This document shows, in pieces, positions 8,205 to 15,612 of a stretch of DNA of 64,000 nt. The DNA is from Bradyrhizobium barranii subsp. barranii (GTDB lineage Bacteria; Pseudomonadota; Alphaproteobacteria; Rhizobiales; Xanthobacteraceae). The position numbers and the translations under genes are program-made. The DNA lies in assembly GCF_017565645.3 (NCBI RefSeq), contig NZ_CP086136.1, positions 10,461,501 to 10,525,500 of the forward strand, in the 5' to 3' direction. Each line of letters opens with the position of its first letter. Positions within the stretch are counted from its first letter, which is position 1. The notes beneath the pieces are model-generated. The model had not been told where the DNA came from. It saw only the letters and a list, made by a program, of their open reading frames with translations, and searched no databases.

Positions 8205-9919
8205 TCGACGATACCGGTACCGCACCGGAGGACCAGAACGCACGGAAGTGGAAGATCGCCGTCATCGACGACGATCCGGCCGTGCATGACGGCACCCGCT
8301 TCGCGCTGTCCGACTACAGCCTCAACGGCCAGGGGCTGGAGATCCTCTCCGCCCATTCCGCGGCGGAAGGTCGCAAGCTGATGGCCGCGCATGGCGACAT
8401 CGCCGCCGTGCTGCTCGACGTCATCATGGAGACGGATGTCGCCGGCCTCGAGCTGGTCGAGTTCATCCGCAACGAGCTCAAGAACGAGACCGTACGTATC
8501 ATCCTGCGCACGGGACAGCCCGGCCAGGCGCCGGAGCGGCGCGTGATCGTCCAGTACGACATCAACGACTACAAGGCCAAGACCGAGCTCACCGCCGACA
8601 AGCTGTTCACCTCGCTGACCGCGGCGCTGCGCTCCTATCAGCAGCTCGAGCGCATGGTGCAGACGCGGCGCGGGCTCGAGATCATCATCGACGCGGCCTC
8701 GACGCTGTACGACTTCAAGTCGATGCAGCGGCTCGCCGAGGGCGTGCTGACCCAGCTCGCCTCGCTGCTCAATGTCGATTGCGCCGGCATACTGGTGCTG
8801 CGCGACAATGGCGGCGTGGACCCCGAGCTCTCCGTGCTCGCCGGCAGCGGCTGCTACAGCCGCTTCATCGGCACGACCTCGTCGAAGGCGCTCGACCCCG
8901 ATCTGCGGACGATGGTGGAAGCCGCGTTCCAGGGCCGCAAGAACGAATTCGCCGACCACCGCAGCGTGATCTATCTGCGGACCGGCTCCGGCCGCGAGGT
9001 GGTGGTGCTGCTGCAGGCCGAGCGCGAGCTGTCCGAGACCGACCGCTCGCTGGTCGAGATCTTCTCCAGCCGGCTCTCGATCGCCTTCGACAACGTCATC
9101 CTCTACCAGCAGCTCCAGGACGCCAACACGCAGCTCGAGGACCGCGTCGCCCAGCGTACCCGCGCGCTGATGCAGGCCAACCGCCGCCTCTCGGCGCAAT
9201 GGCTGCGGCTGCAGCGCGCCAACGGCTTCAAGAACGAGATTTTGGGCACCGTCGCGCATGACCTCAAGAACCCGCTCGGCGTCATCCTCGGCCGCACCGA
9301 GATGCTGAAGGAGCTGATCTCGACCGGCGCCTCGTCCGACGGCGTGGTCGCCCAGGTCGATCACATCCGCGATGCGACGAAGCGCCTGACCACGATGGTC
9401 GATCATCTGATCTCCGACGCGATGGCCGATGCCTTCGACATCACTATCCGCCGCGAGCCGGTCGACGTCGCGGCGCTGGTGAAAGAGGTCGCCGACGCCA
9501 ACCACCCGCTCGCGGTCAACAAGCAGCAGGCGATCAGCGTCACGGCGCCACCCAACATCGTCACCATGTGCGACACCGACCGCATCCGCGAAGCGATCGA
9601 CAATCTGATCAGCAACGCCATCAAATACAGCCCGATCGGCGGCAGGATCATCGTCGCCGTCACCCATGAGGCCAGCGATACCGTCGTCCGCGTCAGCGAC
9701 GAGGGCGCCGGCCTGTCGCCGGAGGACCTCGGCCGCCTGTTCGGCCGGTTCCAGCGGCTGTCGGCCAAACCGACCGCGGGCGAGAGCTCGACGGGGCTTG
9801 GGCTTTCCATCGTCAAGCGTATTATCGACATGCATGGCGGCGAGGTGACGGCCGAGAGCGACGGTCCCGGCAAGGGATCGACCTTCACCATCACCCTGCC
9901 CGCGACCGAGTTGCCGTGA
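8174..9919 (+). CDS. Hybrid protein: receiver domain, DUF3369, histidine kinase
   Basis: This 581-residue cytoplasmic protein has no membrane helix. It opens with a receiver domain (acidic cluster DDD near residues 32-34, phosphoacceptor D82 in LLDVIMETD), then a DUF3369 region of the GAF-like type (about residues 150-320), a short coiled coil, a HisKA box VAHDLKNPLG with H362, and a HATPase domain with STGLGLSIV. It starts at an ATG inside the end of the upstream kinase gene. The order receiver-then-kinase suggests it takes phosphate from H441 of the upstream kinase and passes it through its own H362 to the OmpR-type regulator encoded 24 bases downstream. The phosphate flow is inferred, not shown. 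Confidence 0.9.
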   Translation: MAEQDDVLHLIDDTGTAPEDQNARKWKIAVIDDDPAVHDGTRFALSDYSLNGQGLEILSAHSAAEGRKLMAAHGDIAAVLLDVIMETDVAGLELVEFIRNELKNETVRIILRTGQPGQAPERRVIVQYDINDYKAKTELTADKLFTSLTAALRSYQQLERMVQTRRGLEIIIDAASTLYDFKSMQRLAEGVLTQLASLLNVDCAGILVLRDNGGVDPELSVLAGSGCYSRFIGTTSSKALDPDLRTMVEAAFQGRKNEFADHRSVIYLRTGSGREVVVLLQAERELSETDRSLVEIFSSRLSIAFDNVILYQQLQDANTQLEDRVAQRTRALMQANRRLSAQWLRLQRANGFKNEILGTVAHDLKNPLGVILGRTEMLKELISTGASSDGVVAQVDHIRDATKRLTTMVDHLISDAMADAFDITIRREPVDVAALVKEVADANHPLAVNKQQAISVTAPPNIVTMCDTDRIREAIDNLISNAIKYSPIGGRIIVAVTHEASDTVVRVSDEGAGLSPEDLGRLFGRFQRLSAKPTAGESSTGLGLSIVKRIIDMHGGEVTAESDGPGKGSTFTITLPATELP

Positions 9920-9943
9920 TTCGAGTACCGAGATCTGAGTGAT

Positions 9944-10675
9944 ATGACCCAAAGCCAGCACATCATGATCGTCGACGACGAGGCCCCGGCCCGGGAGATG
10001 GTCGGCGATTACCTCAAGATGCACGGCTTCACCGTGACGCTGTGCGACGGCGGCAAGAGCTTGCGCACCGCGATCGACGGCAGCATGCCCGACCTCGTTG
10101 TGCTCGACCTCAACATGCCCGAGGAAGACGGCCTCTCGATCATCCGCGACCTCAAGAGCCGCATCAACGTGCCCGTGATCATGCTGACGGCGACCGCGAG
10201 CCCGATCGACCGCGTCGTCGGCCTCGAGCTCGGCGCCGACGATTACGTGGCAAAGCCCTGCGAGCTGCGCGAGCTGATGGCGCGCATCCGCTCGGTGTTG
10301 CGGCGGAGCACGCCGGTGAAGGCGGCCGAGACCGCGCCCGCCAAATCGGACAAGGATCAATTGGTGCGCTTCGGCACCAAATGGCTCGACCTCGAAGCGC
10401 AGGCCTTGCGCGACGACGAAGGCAACGAGCATCCGCTCACCGCGTCCGAGTTCGGGCTGCTCAAGGTGTTTGCGGCCAATCCGAAGCGCGTGCTGTCGCG
10501 CGAACGCCTGCTCGAACTGGCCAATGCGCGCGACGCCGAAGCCTTCGACCGCGCCGTGGATCTGCGCATCATGCGCATCCGCCGCAAGATCGAGCCCGAC
10601 CCGACCAAGCCGGCCGTGATCCGCACCATCCGCGGCGGCGGCTATCTGTTCTCGCCCGCGGGCGAGAAAGCGTAG
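9944..10675 (+). CDS. OmpR/PhoB-family response regulator
   Basis: This 243-residue regulator has an N-terminal receiver domain (DDE near residues 11-13, phosphoacceptor D55 in VLDLNMP, K105 in VAKP) and a C-terminal winged-helix DNA-binding domain with the typical ending VIRTIRGGGYLF. It is the last gene of the 5128-10675 module and is the probable transcriptional output. Its ATG lies 24 bases after the stop of the hybrid kinase, with no strong Shine-Dalgarno sequence. The target genes are not identifiable here; the ECF sigma gene 320 bases downstream is separated by a repeat fragment and may be independent. Confidence 0.93.
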   Translation: MTQSQHIMIVDDEAPAREMVGDYLKMHGFTVTLCDGGKSLRTAIDGSMPDLVVLDLNMPEEDGLSIIRDLKSRINVPVIMLTATASPIDRVVGLELGADDYVAKPCELRELMARIRSVLRRSTPVKAAETAPAKSDKDQLVRFGTKWLDLEAQALRDDEGNEHPLTASEFGLLKVFAANPKRVLSRERLLELANARDAEAFDRAVDLRIMRIRRKIEPDPTKPAVIRTIRGGGYLFSPAGEKA

Positions 10676-10996
10676 CGCGCGCGGCACCTACCGCTGTCGT
10701 CCTGGGCTCGCTTCGCGCCCCGGAATGACGGCATGGGTGGCGCGACCGAACGCAAGCCCGGAATTTCGTTCCCGGTTGCCCCGGGGCGCTCCCCAATCCC
10801 CACCCCCGTATTTTCCGTACATTGAAATTCCACGGCTTTTCGCCCCGAATGTTTCGTCGCGGCCTGTCCGACGAAACAATTTGGCGGCGCACGAAACCAT
10901 TTTTCGCTTTTCGTGCAGACGTCCCGAAACGTTCGCTGATTAACACTTTGGTCCAAGGAAACGCCGCTCGGTTGCGGCGCTACGGGGAGCAAGTCA
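10676..10996. other. Intergenic region upstream of the ECF sigma gene
   Basis: This 321-base gap holds a short palindromic fragment at about 10696-10733 (related to the family at 18149) and then about 170 bases of lower GC, which probably hold the promoter of the sigma factor gene. I could not assign a convincing -35/-10 pair or an EcfG-type promoter. A GGGGAG ribosome-binding site precedes the ATG at 10997. Confidence 0.5.
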
Positions 10997-11608
10997 ATGC
11001 CGAACGTCATCGCCATCAACGCCCAAGCCAGCCAGAGCATCATTGCCGCTCAGGCGACCTCGGACGACATGCTTCTTGAAAGCATTGCGGACGGCAACCG
11101 GACGTCCATGCACATCCTCTATTGCCGGCACAATGTGCGGGTTTATCGCTTCATCCTGCGCATCGTGCGTGACGCGACCACGGCGGAAGACCTCGTCAGC
11201 CAGGTGTTCCTCGACGTGTGGCGCACGGCAGGCCAGTTCCAGGGCCGCTCGCAGGTCTCGACCTGGCTGCTCTCGATCGCCCGCTTCAAGGCGCTGACCG
11301 CGATGCGCCAGCGCCGCTTCGAGGACATCGACCAGGACGACGTGCGCCAGATTCCTGACGATGCCGAGACGCCCGAGACCTCGCTCGACCGCAACGACAC
11401 CAGCGCCATCCTCCGCGCCTGCGTGCAAAAGCTGTCGCCCGCGCATCGCGAGATCATCAACCTCGTCTACTACCATGAGAAGTCGGTGGAGGAGGTCGGT
11501 CAGATCATCGGCATCCCGCAGAGCACGGTGAAGACCCGGATGTTCTATGCCCGCAAGCAGCTGGCCGATTTGCTTAAGGGCGCCGGCGTCGACCGTTTCG
11601 CCGCCTAA
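10997..11608 (+). CDS. ECF-type RNA polymerase sigma factor
   Basis: This 203-residue protein is a group IV sigma factor. Region 2 spans about residues 40-105 (RVYRFILRIVRDATTAEDLVSQVF, with the DVWR stretch that contacts core polymerase) and region 4 about 140-190 (LSPAHREIINLVYYHEKSVEEVGQI followed by the recognition helix PQSTVKTRMFYARKQL). GGGGAG lies eight bases before the ATG. No anti-sigma gene follows: the next 556 bases have no gene and contain a terminator at about 11772. It may therefore be controlled by a partner encoded elsewhere or at the level of its own transcription. The regulon is unknown. Confidence 0.92.
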   Translation: MPNVIAINAQASQSIIAAQATSDDMLLESIADGNRTSMHILYCRHNVRVYRFILRIVRDATTAEDLVSQVFLDVWRTAGQFQGRSQVSTWLLSIARFKALTAMRQRRFEDIDQDDVRQIPDDAETPETSLDRNDTSAILRACVQKLSPAHREIINLVYYHEKSVEEVGQIIGIPQSTVKTRMFYARKQLADLLKGAGVDRFAA

Positions 11609-11771
11609 GACCAAGGATTTCAATGGGATAGGACCGAACTTTCGGCCCTGTCCCCGGACACGGAAGTGTTACCGCCGACGAAATAATTGAAACAAAGCAC
11701 AACATCAGGCGGAAAAACTTCCCTCCTATAAAGCTCACATACGGTTTCGTTAAACCTCCCAAGACTTCCAG

Positions 11772-11810
11772 CGACCCGGACGGGATGCCCCCCTCCGGGT
11801 CGTTTTGTGT
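11772..11810 (+). terminator. Rho-independent terminator
   Basis: A perfect 9-bp stem (CGACCCGGA at 11772-11780 with TCCGGGTCG at 11794-11802) around a 13-base loop is followed by TTTTGTGTTT. It lies about 165 bases past the ECF sigma stop, so the transcript may have a long 3' tail. Nothing gene-like is seen between 11609 and 11771. Confidence 0.7.
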
Positions 11811-11865
11811 TTGGCGGGCTGAGGCCCATTTTGGCCACCCAAGTGAGGCGGCACCGCTCCATCAT

Positions 11866-12015
11866 TCCCTCCCCCCTTGCGGGGAGGGGCAGGGAGGGGG
11901 GGGGGTACCGCACGGGGACTCCCTCGATTTGTCGTGCGCGGCACGATCGAGGCTCGATAGACCTTTCCCGGGGCTACCCCTCTCCCCCCGCCCTCCCCCG
12001 CAAGGGGGGAGGGAG
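11866..12015. repeat. CCCTCCCC-type palindromic repeat
   Basis: GC-extreme arms built from CCCTCCCCC and GGGGGAGGG flank an inner TCGTGCGCGGCACGA-like palindrome. Related short copies occur at 14753-14774 and in the element at 356-552. It fills most of the gap before the CcdA-like gene; 12016-12164 shows nothing recognisable. Confidence 0.6.
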
Positions 12016-12164
12016 CGCACCGGCGCTGTGGCCAACAGGGTTGCCTCGCATTGCCGCCCGGTACGCCCCACACCAGGCAGCCGCCCCTCACGAAGGCGTG
12101 ACGCCACGTAACAACGCGCGCAGCCATCCCGAACTGCCCTCGTGACCTCCCTCACGAGTGCCCG

Positions 12165-12863
12165 ATGCTCGAACTTGTCTTCGCCGTCCTTGCCGGCATC
12201 CTGACCATCGCCGCGCCCTGCACGCTGCCGATGCTGCCGATCCTGCTCGGCGCCTCGATCGGGCGAGCGGGGCACTTGCGGCCCGCGATGATCGCGCTCG
12301 GCTTCGTCGTCTCGTTCTCGGCGACCGCGCTGCTGTTGGGTGCGATCACGCGGCTGTTCGATTTCGATCCGAACGTGCTGCGCGAGGCCGCGTCGATCCT
12401 GCTGCTCGGCTTCGGCCTGTTGATGCTGTGGCCGGTGCCGTTCGAATGGCTGTCGATCCGGCTCAATGGCTGGCTCGATCTCGGCAATTCCGGCGCCGTG
12501 CAGCGCGAGGGCGCGCTTGGCGGCCTCGTGCTCGGCACCACACTCGGCCTGGTCTGGACGCCCTGCGCCGGTCCCGTGCTCGGCTCGATCCTGACGCTGG
12601 TCGCGACGTCGAAGAACGCCAGCTGGGCCGGCGTGCTGTTGATTGCCTATGCCATCGGCGCAGCGATTCCGATGCTCGCGATCGCCTATGGCGGACAGGC
12701 TGCGACCACGCGCGTGCGCAGCCTCGCGCGGATCTCGCCGCGGCTGCAGCAGGGCTTTGGTGTCGTCGTGATCGCCTTCGCGGTCGCCGCCTATTTCCAG
12801 TACGACACGCTGATCGTGGCGTGGCTCACCGGATTCTATCCCACCGGCCAGATCGGCCTGTGA
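12165..12863 (+). CDS. CcdA/DsbD-family membrane thiol-disulfide transporter
   Basis: This 232-residue protein has about six membrane helices and the two paired cysteine motifs of the family, APCTLP near residues 17-22 and TPCAGP near 130-135, which carry electrons across the inner membrane. The length is close to that of CcdA, which lacks DsbD's extra domains. It is followed 31 bases later by a periplasmic thioredoxin with CVNC, so the pair looks like a split DipZ or a SoxV/SoxW-type system. The receiving protein is unknown: cytochrome c maturation or the SoxY protein of the cluster 14 kb downstream are both possible. No ccm genes lie nearby. Confidence 0.85.
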   Translation: MLELVFAVLAGILTIAAPCTLPMLPILLGASIGRAGHLRPAMIALGFVVSFSATALLLGAITRLFDFDPNVLREAASILLLGFGLLMLWPVPFEWLSIRLNGWLDLGNSGAVQREGALGGLVLGTTLGLVWTPCAGPVLGSILTLVATSKNASWAGVLLIAYAIGAAIPMLAIAYGGQAATTRVRSLARISPRLQQGFGVVVIAFAVAAYFQYDTLIVAWLTGFYPTGQIGL

Positions 12864-12894
12864 TCATCCCTCATCTTCACCGGAGGACGCTTCC

Positions 12895-13458
12895 ATGACT
12901 TTCAAACTGCTCGCCGTCTCCGCCGCACTGATCGGCATGGCCGTGACAGGCGCCGTCATCCCCGGCATCTGCGACGAGGCCGCGCGCGCCACCCCTGTCG
13001 TCACCGCTGCCGCAAGCCAGCAGACCGCACCTGACTTCACCGGCATCAACACCTGGTTCAACTCGAAACCGCTCAGCATCGCCGACCTCCGCGGCAAGGT
13101 CGTGCTGGTCGATTTCTGGACCTATGGCTGCGTCAACTGCGTCAACACGCTGCCGCACGTCACCGACCTCTATGCCAAGTACAAGGACAAGGGCCTCGTC
13201 GTGGTCGGCGTGCATACGCCGGAATTCCCGTTCGAGCGCTCCGCCGCCAATGTGCAGGCCGCGCTGAAGCGCCACGGCATCACCTATCCGGTGGCGCAGG
13301 ATAATGATTCCAAGACCTGGAACGCCTACCAGAACCAGTATTGGCCGACGCAATACATCATCGACCAGACCGGCAAGATCGTGTTCCAGCACGAGGGCGA
13401 GGGCCGCTACGACGAGATCGACCGCACCGTGGCAAAGCTGCTGAACGCCAACAGCTGA
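12895..13458 (+). CDS. Periplasmic thioredoxin-fold protein (redoxin, TlpA/DipZ-like)
   Basis: This 187-residue protein has an N-terminal signal-anchor region (about residues 3-25) and a thioredoxin domain with the redox motif YGCVNC and the fold-typical cis-proline segment (QYWPTQYIID). GGAGG lies eight bases upstream of the ATG. The WTYGCVNCVNT context and the THTPEF-like stretch (VGVHTPEFPFE) resemble the C-terminal thioredoxin half of DipZ proteins, in which the same domain is fused to a CcdA-like membrane part. Here the two halves are separate neighbouring genes. It probably receives electrons from the product of 12165-12863. A perfect hairpin follows its stop, so the operon probably ends here. 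Confidence 0.85.
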   Translation: MTFKLLAVSAALIGMAVTGAVIPGICDEAARATPVVTAAASQQTAPDFTGINTWFNSKPLSIADLRGKVVLVDFWTYGCVNCVNTLPHVTDLYAKYKDKGLVVVGVHTPEFPFERSAANVQAALKRHGITYPVAQDNDSKTWNAYQNQYWPTQYIIDQTGKIVFQHEGEGRYDEIDRTVAKLLNANS

Positions 13459-13491
13459 GGCCGGATCGCCGCTGCCGCCGTTGTTGCTTGA

Positions 13492-13516
13492 CTCCACGGA
13501 CCCGTCCGTGGAGTTT
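13492..13516 (+). terminator. Hairpin terminator after the CcdA/thioredoxin pair
   Basis: CTCCACGGA (13492-13500) and TCCGTGGAG (13505-13513) form a perfect 9-bp stem with a CCCG loop, followed by only three T residues. The short T run makes it a weak intrinsic terminator or an mRNA 3' end stabiliser. Confidence 0.6.
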
Positions 13517-13542
13517 CCCGAGCGACGGAATCAGCGCCCGCA

Positions 13543-14517
13543 ATGGACGACGCGACCACCAGCACCGACATTCGCCTTCGCGAAGGCGCCTCGATCGCGC
13601 AGCGGCTGGTCATGTCCGGCTTTGCGGCCGCCGTGGCGCTGTGCTTCACGCCGGGCCTGTTCACGCACGACACGTTGGAGGTGATCGTCTCGGTGGCCGC
13701 GCTCCTCGTCGGAGCAGCGTTCGTCGTCGGCATCATGCTGGCGCCGGCGGTGGTGTGGATCATCACGCCGAACGAGATCCTGATCGGGCAGCAGCGTCCG
13801 TTCGGAAAGCTCCGGACCAGGATCGTCGCGAAGGACGATATCAGGGGATTACAGGTTCCCGGCAGCAAGCGGGCGAAAGCCCGTTTCCAGCTGGCCTTCA
13901 CGCTGGCCTCGGGGGAGCGCCTGACGTCCCCGCCGATCTCCGACGTCACGCATGTTCGCGACACCGTGGCGCGGATCGCCGCACAGTTCGATGTCCCCGA
14001 TGTCGAGTCACCCGTCAATCCGCTTGATGCGAGCAATCCCGAGATGCGTCTCGGCGAGCCGCTCGAGGCGTTTTCCGCGCGGGACATAAGGATCGTCGCA
14101 CTGATCGCCGTCGCCTTATCCGCCGCTCCCTACGCCTACAAGCTCTGGCGTGGATGGCCGCCCAGCCATGTCGACATCCTGCTGCTTCCGCTCGGCGCGA
14201 TCGCCGCATTCGCCGTTTACAGATACGCCAACCTCGTGACCGGCGCGTTCTGGATCATCCGCGAGAGCGATATCCGCGTCGAACGCCTGTGGGGCGACGG
14301 CACGCCGCGCGCCGACCATATCGAGGGGCACGACGTGAAGACGATCACCGTCGACCGCCGCGGCCGGTCCGAGGACGAGCACTGCATCGTCACGATCCGA
14401 TTGCGCTCGGGGCGCCGCTTTCGCAGCCCACGAATCGGGTCGCGGATCGAGGCCCGCGCGGTGGGGACCGAAATCGTCCGGCGGCTCGGGATCGCGGCGG
14501 AGAATAACAAGATTTAG
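13543..14517 (+). CDS. Membrane protein of unknown function with two 2TM/PH-like repeats
   Basis: I do not recognise a named family for this 324-residue protein. It is built from two similar halves. Each half has two membrane helices (about residues 22-70 and 180-235), a WII turn, then a soluble beta-rich part: residues 75-150 read WIITPNEILIG ... GLQV ... LASGERLTSP, and residues 240-315 read WIIRESDIRVE ... TITV ... LRSGRRFRSP. The soluble parts resemble bacterial PH-like domains, and both end in an amphipathic helix (VRDTVARIAAQF and ARAVGTEIVRRL). The ATG at 13543 lacks a strong ribosome-binding site. It is followed by repeats and appears monocistronic. Function cannot be stated. Confidence 0.75.
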   Translation: MDDATTSTDIRLREGASIAQRLVMSGFAAAVALCFTPGLFTHDTLEVIVSVAALLVGAAFVVGIMLAPAVVWIITPNEILIGQQRPFGKLRTRIVAKDDIRGLQVPGSKRAKARFQLAFTLASGERLTSPPISDVTHVRDTVARIAAQFDVPDVESPVNPLDASNPEMRLGEPLEAFSARDIRIVALIAVALSAAPYAYKLWRGWPPSHVDILLLPLGAIAAFAVYRYANLVTGAFWIIRESDIRVERLWGDGTPRADHIEGHDVKTITVDRRGRSEDEHCIVTIRLRSGRRFRSPRIGSRIEARAVGTEIVRRLGIAAENNKI

Positions 14518-14582
14518 CTCTCCCCCGCTTGCGGCGTCGCGATCGCATTTGAAGGCGATCTGACAGAGTCGCCTGCGGCCAT

Positions 14583-14706
14583 CCTTCGAGACGCCCGCCT
14601 ACGGCGGGCCCTCAGGATGAGGACGGAGTGCGCGGCGACAATTTCGACGGGCTCCGATGCGTCTTAGCCTCATCCTGAGGAGACCGCGAAGCGGTCGTCT
14701 CGAAGG
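14583..14706. repeat. Palindromic repeat, family F
   Basis: CCTTCGAGACG at the left end pairs with CGTCTCGAAGG at the right, and CCTCAGGATGAGG pairs with CCTCATCCTGAGG inside. It is the main content of the 449-base gap before the L,D-transpeptidase; 14775-14966 probably holds that gene's promoter. Confidence 0.7.
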
Positions 14707-14752
14707 ACGAGGCGCGCGCTCAGACCGCCGCTAGGAACTCCTGTGCGATCGT

Positions 14753-14774
14753 CCTCCCCCGCAAGCGGGGGAGG
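14753..14774. repeat. Short CCTCCCCCGC palindrome
   Basis: A perfect 10-bp inverted repeat with a two-base AA centre, related to the GC-extreme element at 11866-12015. It stands in the gap between the duplicated membrane protein gene and the L,D-transpeptidase gene. Confidence 0.55.
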
Positions 14775-14966
14775 GAGCGCACCACCATTGCCGCGACAAT
14801 CTAGGCTTTTCGCGCCATCCCCTGTTTGTGGCATTGCCCGGCCTCGTCAAAAAACCAAAGCATTCTCGTGACATACCAGCCGGGCGTGCCATGAACTTGC
14901 CACGAAGCTGCCCCTGAGTTCAGATGGTCCAAATGATTTACGCTGTGGCAGCGGGGAGAGCTTGAA

Positions 14967-15560
14967 ATGACGGATTATCGTCGCCTGACCGGGGCGTTCA
15001 TCGCGGCGCTGGGCCTGGTCCTGACCACCTCATACGCCTCCGCCCAACAGCCCGACCGCGGCGATGAGCCGGGGCTGGTCGCCGACGACGCCTATCAGCT
15101 CGAGCCGGAATGGCAGAAGCAGGTGGTCTACTTCCGCACCACCGAGACGCCGGGCACCATCATCATCTCGACCGCTGAGCGCCACCTCTACCTGGTGCAG
15201 CCGGGCGGGCGCGCGATCCGTTACGGCATCGGCGTCGGCCGCGACGGCTTCCAGTGGCAGGGGCTGGTGAACATCACAAACAAGAAGGAGTGGCCGGACT
15301 GGACGCCGCCGCCGGAGATGATCCAGCGACAGCCCTATCTGCCGCGCTTCATGGCCGGCGGCCCCGGCAATCCGCTCGGTGCCCGCGCCATATATCTCGG
15401 CACCACCGTCTACCGCATCCACGGCACCAACCGTCCTGATACGATCGGCACCAAGGTATCCTCGGGCTGCTTCCGTCTCGTCAACCATGACGTCGCCGAT
15501 CTCTACGATCGCGTCCCGGTTGGCACCAAGGTGGTCATCCGACAGAAGCCCGAACTCTGA
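14967..15560 (+). CDS. L,D-transpeptidase (YkuD/ErfK family)
   Basis: This 197-residue exported protein has a signal peptide of about 26 residues (cleavage near YASAQQ) and a YkuD catalytic domain. The active-site signature is clear: H152 in IHGTN and C168 in SSGCFRL, followed by the VPVGTKVVI end typical of the family. Such enzymes form 3-3 peptidoglycan crosslinks or anchor outer-membrane proteins and lipoproteins to peptidoglycan through a catalytic cysteine. A GGGAGAG ribosome-binding site precedes the ATG. Alphaproteobacteria usually carry many paralogues, so the specific role of this one cannot be told from the sequence. Confidence 0.92.
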   Translation: MTDYRRLTGAFIAALGLVLTTSYASAQQPDRGDEPGLVADDAYQLEPEWQKQVVYFRTTETPGTIIISTAERHLYLVQPGGRAIRYGIGVGRDGFQWQGLVNITNKKEWPDWTPPPEMIQRQPYLPRFMAGGPGNPLGARAIYLGTTVYRIHGTNRPDTIGTKVSSGCFRLVNHDVADLYDRVPVGTKVVIRQKPEL

Positions 15561-15612
15561 TCTTCCTCGCCTTAGCGAATAGTCCTTTTCCCGATTATTT
15601 CGAGAGAGCAAC

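Noticed and set aside
8171..10687. A very long open frame (over 800 codons) on the minus strand
   Set aside because: It lies opposite the hybrid kinase and response regulator genes, which have clear domains. Its product would be an Arg/His/Asp/Ala-rich chain with no recognisable motif, as expected for an antisense frame in GC-rich DNA.
10930..10996. An EcfG-type general stress promoter (GGAAC ... GTT) upstream of the sigma gene
   Set aside because: GGAAAC and GTT-like bits occur but not with the right sequence and spacing.
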